From positions 1-42,680 of the forward strand of contig NZAC01000027.1 in the NCBI GenBank assembly GCA_002686085.1: a DNA stretch of 42,680 nucleotides, read 5' to 3'. Shown here in pieces: positions 32,572 to 40,171 of this stretch; the first letter of the stretch is position 1; the number at the start of each line of letters is the position of its first letter. The DNA is from Roseibacillus sp. (lineage in GTDB: Bacteria; Verrucomicrobiota; Verrucomicrobiia; Verrucomicrobiales; Akkermansiaceae). The notes under the pieces were generated by a model. The model was given only the letters and a program-made list of their open reading frames with translations. It made no database searches and was not told the DNA's origin. Position numbers and translations under genes: made by a program.

Positions 32572-34431
32572 ATGGCTGACGCAGAGAGCACAGTTGCCCT
32601 GAGCATAGGATCGCAACGTATTTCCATGGCGGTCTTTGACCCCTCCAAGTCCGGAGGGCTGATCTTAAAATCATACGGCTCGCAGACGATTCTTGCAGAC
32701 CCTTCTCAGGATCTCACGCGCCTCCCGCAAATAACTCTTGCTGTCAAAGAGTTGGCGGCCGCCCTCAAGGTGCGGGGGCAAAAGGTTCGCTACTCGATGT
32801 CCGGGCAGTCGGTTTTCACCCGGTTCATGAAGCTTCCCCCTCTTGATGAGGATAACATCGAGGAATTGGTCAAGTTTGAAGCCCAGCAGCATGTTCCGTT
32901 TCCCATCGAGGAAGTGGTCTGGGACTGGGCTCGGATGGAATCCTCCAGTCCTGAAAAAGAAGTTGTTCTGGTTGCAATCAAGCGGGATGCACTGACCGAA
33001 ATTAATGAGACCGTGGCCCAGGCGGGGATCGGGACTCGCGAAGTGGATGCCGCCCCGATGGCGCTCTACAACGCGTTTCGTTACAACTATCCGAACGAGG
33101 ACTCTCCTGTGCTTCTGATGGATGTCGGAGCGAAAGCGACGAACCTTGTATACGTAGAGGGTAGCAAACTGTTCACCCGCAGCATTGCGGTGGGCTCGTC
33201 ATCCGTCACCACCGCGATCGCAAAGGAATACAATATCTCCTTCGCGGAGGCGGAGAATCAGAAAGTCAGCAACGGGATTGTTTCTCTTGGGAGTGGTCAT
33301 ACCTCCCAGCTCGATGAAGCAAGCGCTCAGCTTGCTACCGTGATCCGTAATTCGCTGAACCGGTTGCCTGCAGAGGTCGCTCGAACGAACAGTTATTATC
33401 GTAGCCAGCAGGAGGGAAGCATGCCGACCAAGGTATATCTCGCAGGTGGAGGAGTGAATCTTTCCTACCTCCCTGAGTTCCTTGAGGAGAAGCTGCGGAT
33501 GCCGATTGAGATTTTTAATCCTCTCCAGCAAGTCACCGTTGGGAAATCGATCGATGTTGAAGTGCTCCAGCGCGAAGCGCACATGATTGGTGAGCTAGTG
33601 GGCCTCGCGCTCAAAGGAGTAGGTCGGGCACCGGTCAGCATTGATCTGGTTCCGGACGCGGTTGCTACCGAAAGAGCGACCGCTCAGCGGAAGCCCATTC
33701 TCATCGCTTCTGCGGTCATTGCGATGACCGCGATGGGGTTTTGGGCGGCAAATAAGTCGGTCCTTGCCACCGACGCGGTTGCCCAGGAAAAGGCGATGGC
33801 ACAGCAGAAAGCTGAACTTGCAGGACCAGGAGGAAAGATCGAACGGGAGACAAATAGGCAGAAAGATCTGGCGGACCTGGCTGAAGCCTACGCGGATCAG
33901 CAGGCGGCTCGAGTGAGATGGATAGGTGTTCTTACTGAAGTGCAGTCATACTTCAATGATCAGGACGTGTGGATCACGGATTTTGAGCCGATGGGCCTTT
34001 ACAAGACCAGCGATCCAAAGTCGGGGGAGGCACGGGTTAAGCAGGGCTTCTCCAAGGCTGCCTATGGGGAGAGCTCTCTGGACAACCTGAAATCGAATTC
34101 CGCCGCAGCGGCTACTCCCTCGAGGCGAGGAAAGAAGAAAGGACCTGTAGCTCCCGAGCCTCCGCAGGACGCAATTAACGTCATTCGTGTTACTGGCTTC
34201 TGGAAGTCGGATGCTCAGGCAGTGACTAAGATCGTGGACAGAATCCGAGCGAAGCAGGATGAGGATGGAGCCCTGTTTTCTTTCAAGCAGAATCCAGCCG
34301 ACTCCAGTAGTGCTGATCTGGCTGATGGTGATATTCTGCCGGTATTGAACAACACGATTACCGATCCGAATAAACTGGCGGAGCAGTTTGTGATGATTCT
34401 ACCGCTGAAAAATCCCATCCAAATCAAATAG
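32572..34431 (+). CDS. PilM-PilN fusion protein (Amuc_1101-like)
   Basis: A 619-residue protein. Residues 1-355 are an actin-like ATPase of the PilM family: VALSIGSQRISMAVF at 8-22, SGQSVFTRFMKLPPL, the second phosphate motif LLMDVGAKATNLVYV at 181-195 and the adenosine motif KVYLAGGGVNLSYLPE at 287-302. It continues directly into a PilN-type half: SIDLVPD (356-362, the INLLP-type PilN motif), a transmembrane helix at ~376-394, then a coiled coil (AMAQQKAELAGPGGKIERE; QKDLADLAEAY) and a periplasmic domain (RWIGVLTEVQSYFNDQDVWITDFEP). In most type IV pilus systems PilM and PilN are separate; here they are one chain, matching the large Amuc_1101. It would form the inner-membrane assembly platform linking to the secretin. 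Confidence 0.85.
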   Translation: MADAESTVALSIGSQRISMAVFDPSKSGGLILKSYGSQTILADPSQDLTRLPQITLAVKELAAALKVRGQKVRYSMSGQSVFTRFMKLPPLDEDNIEELVKFEAQQHVPFPIEEVVWDWARMESSSPEKEVVLVAIKRDALTEINETVAQAGIGTREVDAAPMALYNAFRYNYPNEDSPVLLMDVGAKATNLVYVEGSKLFTRSIAVGSSSVTTAIAKEYNISFAEAENQKVSNGIVSLGSGHTSQLDEASAQLATVIRNSLNRLPAEVARTNSYYRSQQEGSMPTKVYLAGGGVNLSYLPEFLEEKLRMPIEIFNPLQQVTVGKSIDVEVLQREAHMIGELVGLALKGVGRAPVSIDLVPDAVATERATAQRKPILIASAVIAMTAMGFWAANKSVLATDAVAQEKAMAQQKAELAGPGGKIERETNRQKDLADLAEAYADQQAARVRWIGVLTEVQSYFNDQDVWITDFEPMGLYKTSDPKSGEARVKQGFSKAAYGESSLDNLKSNSAAAATPSRRGKKKGPVAPEPPQDAINVIRVTGFWKSDAQAVTKIVDRIRAKQDEDGALFSFKQNPADSSSADLADGDILPVLNNTITDPNKLAEQFVMILPLKNPIQIK

Positions 34432-34467
34432 GGAGAGAGTTAAGTAAAATCAGAACCGTAAAGACTA

Positions 34468-35529
34468 ATGGGATCTTGGATTAAGAACAATACGTTTGAA
34501 GCTTTTCTGCTTCTTCTCGTGATCGGAGTGGCCGGCTTGTCATACTGGCACGGGGGAAAAAAGGGCCAGGTGTATGATGAGGCGAAAGAAAGTTATGAAG
34601 GCCTTGATGCGGCCGTCAGGCAGCTGCACGCCAAGAGGCCTTCTCCGACAACGGATAATGCAGATGACTTTGAAAAGCAGGTTGACGAATACGAGCAAAC
34701 TGTTTCCGACCTTCAGGCAAAGATGCTAACCTACCGCCCCGACAAGTTTGAGGCGATATCGCCGCCAAAATTTATTGAGAACCTGAATGCGGTGCGGGTG
34801 GAGGTCACCAATGCGTTTGATGCGCAGGGAGTGGAATATCCAGGGGACCAGTTCTACCTGGGTTTCAAGAACTACACCGGAGGGCTGCCTAAGGAGGGGG
34901 CGACTGCTCATTTGAACTATCAGCTGTCTGCCATGAAGGCTCTCTTCGATGTGGTGTCGGCGGCGAAGCCCAGTGCATTGCTTAATGTTCACAGGGGGTT
35001 GTTGGCGGTCGAAAAGGACAAGGCTCCGGAGCCGGCAGCACGAGGAAGAGGAGGACGGCGGGTTGCGAGAGGCACCAGCCAGAAGGAACCTCCATTTGAG
35101 AGTCTTCCAGTTGAGATTTCCTTTACTTCGAGCGAGCCGGTAATGCGGAAGATCATGTCGGACCTGACAAGTCATCCAGACTATTACTTTGTGGTGCGCA
35201 GTTTGCGGATCCAAAACGAGAAAAGAGATCAGAGCCCGGCCAAGGATGATGTTGAATTTGATGTGCCCGAGGAGGAAGGGGCTGAAGATGATCCTTTTCC
35301 CGGTTTTGAAGATGAACTGCCAGCTGACGATGCCGATGGCTCCGTTGGGTTAGAAGATCCCGGCGTGGTGGAGGAGCCTGTGGCTCCTGCTCTCGCGGAG
35401 GGAGATAAAGGCAGTCGGGTGCTTGGGCAGATTCTGGGCGCAGAGCAGATCAATGTTCATCTTGAATTAGATATTCTTCTCTTCAAGGCCGCGGAAGCGG
35501 ATGCAGGGGAAAAAAAGAATCCTTCCTGA
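34468..35529 (+). CDS. Amuc_1100-like pilus-associated membrane protein
   Basis: A 353-residue bitopic protein: short cytoplasmic N-terminus MGSWIKNNTFEAFLLLLVIG with a membrane helix at ~10-28, then a periplasmic coiled coil (AAVRQLHAKRP; EKQVDEYEQTVSDLQAKML) and a mixed domain. Alignable stretches with Amuc_1100 are LPVEISFTSSEPVMRKIM, HPDYYFVVRSLRIQNEKRD (cf. 'DYLFTVNSIRIRNER') and VHLELDILLFK at the end. It is longer than Amuc_1100 (317 residues, from memory) by an acidic insert ~250-310 rich in Asp/Glu/Pro (FDVPEEEGAEDDPFPGFED). In Akkermansia the homologue is an outer-membrane-associated protein linked with pili and host signalling; here it is presumably a PilO-like alignment component. 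Confidence 0.8.
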   Translation: MGSWIKNNTFEAFLLLLVIGVAGLSYWHGGKKGQVYDEAKESYEGLDAAVRQLHAKRPSPTTDNADDFEKQVDEYEQTVSDLQAKMLTYRPDKFEAISPPKFIENLNAVRVEVTNAFDAQGVEYPGDQFYLGFKNYTGGLPKEGATAHLNYQLSAMKALFDVVSAAKPSALLNVHRGLLAVEKDKAPEPAARGRGGRRVARGTSQKEPPFESLPVEISFTSSEPVMRKIMSDLTSHPDYYFVVRSLRIQNEKRDQSPAKDDVEFDVPEEEGAEDDPFPGFEDELPADDADGSVGLEDPGVVEEPVAPALAEGDKGSRVLGQILGAEQINVHLELDILLFKAAEADAGEKKNPS

Positions 35530-35538
35530 AAACTCCGA

Positions 35539-35578
35539 GGCCTGACGAAGTCTCTCTCAGGGGCTCATCTGTCAGGCC
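35539..35578 (+). other. Intergenic stem-loop between Amuc_1100-like and Amuc_1099-like genes
   Basis: GGCCTGAC (35539-35546) is perfectly inverted as GTCAGGCC (35571-35578), with a 24-base loop; an alternative inner pairing CCTGA (35541-35545) with TCAGG (35557-35561) also exists, so the RNA could switch between two stems. No T tract follows, so it is not a classical terminator. Confidence 0.5.
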
Positions 35579-35609
35579 CACATGATCGAAAAACTACCAA
35601 ATTCATTCC

Positions 35610-36683
35610 ATGGCAAATCTTTCCGAAAGTTACGACAAAGTTTCGTTGGTTGTCTCCATCGTCATCGCCGCTGCGTTAGGGGCTATGATCTGGATGGCAA
35701 AAGGAAATGTAGAGGAGGACTTCCGGCAGCCCTCAGTGCTGGGAGATACTGAGGCTCCCGAGAATCCCAAGCAGAAGTTCTACGCTGACACCACGTCAGA
35801 GATCGGAGGTGCGGTTGTCCTCGGGGGGCCAGTCACTGAGAACGGGCGGTCGATCGAGCTGACTGTGGGGACGCCTCTCTTTCTGAATCCCACTGGCGAA
35901 GAAATTGACTTGGGGGATGCCAGCTATCCAATGGTTCATGATCCAATTCCGAATCAGTGGTGGCTCGATAATCGTATTGATCCGGGTTGGAGTAACTCGC
36001 CGGGTCTTGATCAGGACGGGGATGGATTCTCTAACGGTGAGGAGTTCGCCGGGAACACTGATCCGAATGACCCTGAAAGTTTTCCGGCGCTGATTGCAAA
36101 ACTACAGTGCGTAGAATTGGAGAAACGTGCATTCAGATTGAGCTACTCATCTGACAGCACGATTGGTGCGATTAAGCCTACGGATACCTTCAAGTTTAAT
36201 CACGAGGAGATTGTCGGAGGTAGGAGTGTAAGGACTGGGTCTGAAAATATCCCATTCGGAAAGGGTAACGACTCGAATCTTTTCAGCAAAGGCGGCGCCC
36301 AGATGCGCTACGAGCTCAAGAATGTGGAGCAGCGGGAGTTCGAGAACCCCAACACCGGAATCGTGCAGAAGGCTAATTTTGCAGTAATCGAGGATGTTGC
36401 CGGGGCTAAAAAAGGAGATGTTCTGGACATCAAAAAAGGTTCACGCAATGGGGTTATCATCAGGGATTACACCGCGGTTCTCTCGCTCGCGGCCATCGGA
36501 CAGCAGGCTGTGACCCTCAAGGTAGAGGAGCGGAGCAGTTTTTCCCTCCCTTTGGATCCTGATGCTGCTGAAAAACCCTTCAAATTCACGGGTGTCAGCG
36601 ACGCAGGAGCTGTTATTATTGAGTGGGAGGAGAACGGAGAGACCAAAACCATGGAGGTTCAGCCTCTCTCCGCTGCAGAATAA
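35610..36683 (+). CDS. Amuc_1099-like membrane protein with a calcium-loop motif
   Basis: A 357-residue bitopic protein: N-terminal membrane helix at ~11-29 (VSLVVSIVIAAALGAMIWMA), then a long beta-rich periplasmic part. Residues ~134-154 carry DQDGDGFSNGEEFAGNTDP, a thrombospondin type 3/Ca-binding loop followed by the DPNDPESFP turn. The rest (YELKNVEQREFENPNTGI; GDVLDIKKGSRNGVII; VTLKVEERSSFSLPL) is unrecognised beta structure. Position three genes after the Amuc_1102-like gene and just before the secretin gene fits Amuc_1099. It is possibly a PilP-like bridge to the secretin; that is inference from position. Confidence 0.7.
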   Translation: MANLSESYDKVSLVVSIVIAAALGAMIWMAKGNVEEDFRQPSVLGDTEAPENPKQKFYADTTSEIGGAVVLGGPVTENGRSIELTVGTPLFLNPTGEEIDLGDASYPMVHDPIPNQWWLDNRIDPGWSNSPGLDQDGDGFSNGEEFAGNTDPNDPESFPALIAKLQCVELEKRAFRLSYSSDSTIGAIKPTDTFKFNHEEIVGGRSVRTGSENIPFGKGNDSNLFSKGGAQMRYELKNVEQREFENPNTGIVQKANFAVIEDVAGAKKGDVLDIKKGSRNGVIIRDYTAVLSLAAIGQQAVTLKVEERSSFSLPLDPDAAEKPFKFTGVSDAGAVIIEWEENGETKTMEVQPLSAAE

Positions 36684-36785
36684 GCCCTCACAGTCAATCC
36701 TAAGTTCTCACCCTTTCTGCACTATCTCAGAGAAAAAGCTTCACAAAGGAGCTCTAAACCACCACAAAACCCGCCCTATCACACC

Positions 36786-39398
36786 ATGCAATCAGCGAAG
36801 CATTTACTCAACCGCACGGCTCGTGTCCTAACCTTGTCTCTAGGGCTCGCCACCCTTGTGCCTACCGTCGCCTTTTCTCAAAGTGACTTGGCTAAGAGGG
36901 AGATGATGCGCCGTTCCGAGAAGGTCCGTCAGGCCGAAGAGCTCCTTGGATCTGGCCGCGAGGCTTATCAGAGTGGCGACTATCAGTCAGCGGTAACAAG
37001 CTACAACGAAGCTCTGGGGGTTCTGCCAGGGGGGTTTGCCACCGCGGAGCGGAGACGAGTTCTGGAAGCGCACCTTGCCGACGCTACAGTGGCGTTGTCA
37101 CAGCAGTTCCGTCGGACAGGAAAGTATGCGGAAGCGAGAGAGAAGCTGAATCAGGTTCTTTCGATCGACCCAAACAATCAGCGCGCGCGTCAAGAAATTG
37201 AATACCTCGACGATCCGGTGCGCACCAACCCTGCTCTGAGTTATGACCACACCACGAACGTGGATAAGGTCAGGCGGTTTCTCTACACGGCCGAAGGCTT
37301 CAAGAATCTCGGCCTTTTCGATGACGCGATCCGCGAATACCAGAAGGCCCTGCAGGTAGATGAATATAACTCCGCAGCGCGGCGTGGGATGGAAGCGATT
37401 CACCAGCTGAAGTCGGATCATTACCGCACAGCCTTTGATGAGGCTCGTTCAAGAATGCTCGCAGAGGTAGATGCCGCTTGGGAAATGGCAGTGCCTCCCC
37501 CAATTGAACTCGACGGCAGCATCGTAGGTGGACTGCGTCCTTCCCCGGTAGGTGTGAACATTGAGTTCAAGTTGAAGAACATGATCATCCCGGTTGTTGA
37601 TTTCGACGATACCACTGTTGAAGAGGCGATTGATTTCCTGAGGCAGCGGGCGGCAGAACTCGATAAGTGGGAGCTGGACCCCGTGAAGAAGGGAATCAAC
37701 TTTGTGATCCGGAAGCCCCGCATCGGGGGTGGAGGAGCCCCTGATGCCGAGCTCGACATCGAGGGAGGGTTGGGAGCTATAGATCCCGGCTCGGCCCGTG
37801 TGAAAGAGCTGAAGCTCCGGAATGTCCCTCTCTCGAGCGTTCTCCAGTATATCTGCGAGCAGGCGCGGCTGAGGTTCAAGGTGGATGATTTTGCGGTCAC
37901 TCTCCTTCCTATTGGCTCTGCTGAGGGCGAAGATGTTCTTACCCGCAAGTGGAAGGTGCCTCCTACCTTCCTCAATGATATCGGTACCGGGGGTGACGGA
38001 GACGGCGGTGCAGATGCGGATCCCTTCGCTGCCGATGACGAAGGCCTTGGTAACCGTTCACTGGCGCCGCGACGCCCTTTGAAGGAAATCCTTCAGGACG
38101 CTGGAATCGAATTTCCTCCAGGATCTTCGGCCCAATACATCCCCAGCACATCGACTTTGATCGTCAGCAACACTCCACAGAATCTGGATCTAGTTGACCA
38201 ATTGGTTGAAGATATTCTCGGTGGAAGTCCCAAGATGATCCGAATCGTCACCAAGTTTGTCGAGGTCGCGCAGGAAAATTCTGATGAACTCAGTTTTGAT
38301 TGGGTCGTTACTCCCTTCGGACTGGGTGGGGTAGTCTCGGAAGAGCTCTTCGCAGGTGGAGGAACACAGGGGAACGGGCAGGTCCGAACCGGTGCTGACT
38401 TCATCAGCCCAGTGGCCTTCACGAATATCCCTGGAATTCCTGCTGCGAGTAATCAGGCAGTACAAAACATCGTGACTGCCTCGAACCGGAGTGGTGACAC
38501 TGCGGTGACCAGGAACAGTATCGATGCCGTTTTGAACAACCCGAACCGTAGCGCGCAGGTGAACCGTCCGGCGCCCGGCATTCTCAGCCTCACTGGACTC
38601 TTCAATAGCGGACAGCTCCAGATGATCATGAGGGGTCTCGCGCAGAAGAAGGGCACAGACATTATGACTGCGCCCAGCGTTACTGCACGCCCGGGACAGA
38701 AAGCGACTATCGAGATTATCAGGGAATTCATCTATCCCACTGAATATGAGCCACCGGAACTGCCCAACCAGGTTGGTGGTGGCTTCGGCAACCAAGGTGG
38801 TGGAGGCCTTCTCGGAGGTGGTGGCGGAGCCGGTGGGTTCCCCGTTACCCCAGCGACTCCCACGGCATTTGAGACCCGTAACACAGGTGTGACTCTGGAG
38901 ATTGAGCCAAACCTAGGGCCGAATGAATATGTCATCGATCTGCGCTTCGCGCCTGAGATCGTGGAGTTCGAAGGCTTCATCAACTACGGTAGCCCAATCA
39001 CCTCACCGGCTACCGATGCGTTCGGAAACCCCGTGACCGTGACGATTACCGAGAATCGGATCGAAATGCCGGTCTTCTCCAGCCGTCGGGTAAGCACTGG
39101 AATCACAATCTACGACGGACATACCGTCGCGGTTGGTGGACTGATGCGTGAAGATGTGCAGGATGTTGAAGACGGGGTTCCAATTCTCAGCGACATTCCG
39201 CTCATTGGCCGCTTATTCAAGAGTGACGCCCAGAGCAACATCAAGAGCAACCTGATCATCTTCGTTACTGCGAATATTATCGACGCCTCTGGTAAGGATT
39301 ACCGGAAGCCTAATGAAGTAGACCCAAGTGGAACTCCTGTTGACCCAGTCAGCACTGATCTCGGAGGCGGACCTGAGGGGATTTTGCCTCCGCTCTAG
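36786..39398 (+). CDS. Secretin with N-terminal TPR region (Amuc_1098-like)
   Basis: An 870-residue outer-membrane secretin of the type II/type IV pilus group. Signal peptide ~1-31 (LTLSLGLATLVPTVAFSQ). Residues ~45-205 are TPR-like (AEELLGSGREAYQSGDYQSA; REYQKALQVDEYNSAARRG). N-domains follow: VDFDDTTVEEAIDFLRQRA at 271-289, KLRNVPLSSVLQYICEQARLR and STSTLIVSNTPQNLDLVDQ. The secretin core runs ~598-835 (GLFNSGQLQMIMRGLAQ; TGITIYDGHTVAVGGLMRED; signature VPILSDIPLIGRLF at 798-811). It has an acidic/Gly loop at ~400-420 and a Gly-rich insert GGGFGNQGGGGLLGGGGGAG at ~664-683 within the barrel region. It would be the outer-membrane pore of the machine. It ends the operon, followed by a strong terminator. 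No Shine-Dalgarno sequence directly precedes the ATG. Confidence 0.92.
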   Translation: MQSAKHLLNRTARVLTLSLGLATLVPTVAFSQSDLAKREMMRRSEKVRQAEELLGSGREAYQSGDYQSAVTSYNEALGVLPGGFATAERRRVLEAHLADATVALSQQFRRTGKYAEAREKLNQVLSIDPNNQRARQEIEYLDDPVRTNPALSYDHTTNVDKVRRFLYTAEGFKNLGLFDDAIREYQKALQVDEYNSAARRGMEAIHQLKSDHYRTAFDEARSRMLAEVDAAWEMAVPPPIELDGSIVGGLRPSPVGVNIEFKLKNMIIPVVDFDDTTVEEAIDFLRQRAAELDKWELDPVKKGINFVIRKPRIGGGGAPDAELDIEGGLGAIDPGSARVKELKLRNVPLSSVLQYICEQARLRFKVDDFAVTLLPIGSAEGEDVLTRKWKVPPTFLNDIGTGGDGDGGADADPFAADDEGLGNRSLAPRRPLKEILQDAGIEFPPGSSAQYIPSTSTLIVSNTPQNLDLVDQLVEDILGGSPKMIRIVTKFVEVAQENSDELSFDWVVTPFGLGGVVSEELFAGGGTQGNGQVRTGADFISPVAFTNIPGIPAASNQAVQNIVTASNRSGDTAVTRNSIDAVLNNPNRSAQVNRPAPGILSLTGLFNSGQLQMIMRGLAQKKGTDIMTAPSVTARPGQKATIEIIREFIYPTEYEPPELPNQVGGGFGNQGGGGLLGGGGGAGGFPVTPATPTAFETRNTGVTLEIEPNLGPNEYVIDLRFAPEIVEFEGFINYGSPITSPATDAFGNPVTVTITENRIEMPVFSSRRVSTGITIYDGHTVAVGGLMREDVQDVEDGVPILSDIPLIGRLFKSDAQSNIKSNLIIFVTANIIDASGKDYRKPNEVDPSGTPVDPVSTDLGGGPEGILPPL

Positions 39399-39426
39399 GT
39401 GGTTGCAACTCATTGGATTTATCAAG

Positions 39427-39460
39427 GCCCGGCAGTCTCACTGCCGGGCTTTTTCTTTTT
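39427..39460 (+). terminator. Rho-independent terminator of the pilus locus
   Basis: GCCCGGCAG (39427-39435) - TCTCA - CTGCCGGGC (39441-39449), a 9-bp perfect stem, followed directly by TTTTTCTTTTTC. It begins 28 bp after the secretin stop, closing the five-gene locus and separating it from coaE. Confidence 0.95.
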
Positions 39461-39554
39461 CGACCACGAAAAGAATCAAGATCAGGTGTCGATTTGAGTT
39501 TTCACCCCCGGAAGAGCTGCAACATTCACCAGCACTCTAAACAGTGTTCCATTC

Positions 39555-40163
39555 ATGTATTCGTTCGCATTGACCGGTGGCATTGCCACGGGAAAAACAA
39601 CCTTTGCCAGATTCCTGCTGGAGAGGTGTCCCAGTGCCGTAGTTTTCGATTGCGACAAGGTCGTATCGCGTCTGCTCAATGATCAATTTATACAGGCTGA
39701 GATTGTCTCGGCGCTTGGAGAGAGCGTAGTTGACAGGGGTTCTGGTAATTTGAGTAGGGCTGAACTGCGCGAAGAGGTTTTCAGAAATAAATGCTCCAGG
39801 ACTGCGCTGGAGGAAATCCTACATCCGTTGACACGGGAGGAATGTCTTGAGTCGCTGGCCGAAACTGCTACCAGTGGCGGGTCGCCCTTGTTCATTGCGG
39901 ACGTTCCACTTCTTTTTGAAAGCGGATTCGACTTTGGATACGAGAGCTCCCTGCTGGTTGCCACCACTCGTGAAACCCAGCTAAAGCGCCTCAAGTCCCG
40001 CGATGGTCACGACGATGCCCTCGCAGAGGCCATGCTCGACGCCCAGCTCCCCATTTCAGAAAAGGTGGACCTTGCCGACGTGGTTTTCTGGAACGAAGGG
40101 CCGGAGCAGGTCTTGCGCTGCCAGATTCTTCGTTTCTTAGAGACCCTAGACATTCTCAACTAA
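39555..40163 (+). CDS. coaE: Dephospho-CoA kinase
   Basis: A 202-residue P-loop kinase that completes coenzyme A synthesis by phosphorylating dephospho-CoA. P-loop ALTGGIATGKTTF at 5-17, the FDCDKVVSRLL motif, HPLTREECL, the FIADVPLLFESGFDFGYES core and KSRDGHDDALAEAMLDAQ late motif are all typical of CoaE. Length is normal. It starts 95 bp after the pilus terminator and its stop is 8 bp from rho, so coaE-rho look co-transcribed. No Shine-Dalgarno is visible at either start. Confidence 0.96.
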   Translation: MYSFALTGGIATGKTTFARFLLERCPSAVVFDCDKVVSRLLNDQFIQAEIVSALGESVVDRGSGNLSRAELREEVFRNKCSRTALEEILHPLTREECLESLAETATSGGSPLFIADVPLLFESGFDFGYESSLLVATTRETQLKRLKSRDGHDDALAEAMLDAQLPISEKVDLADVVFWNEGPEQVLRCQILRFLETLDILN

Positions 40164-40171
40164 CTGTTCAG

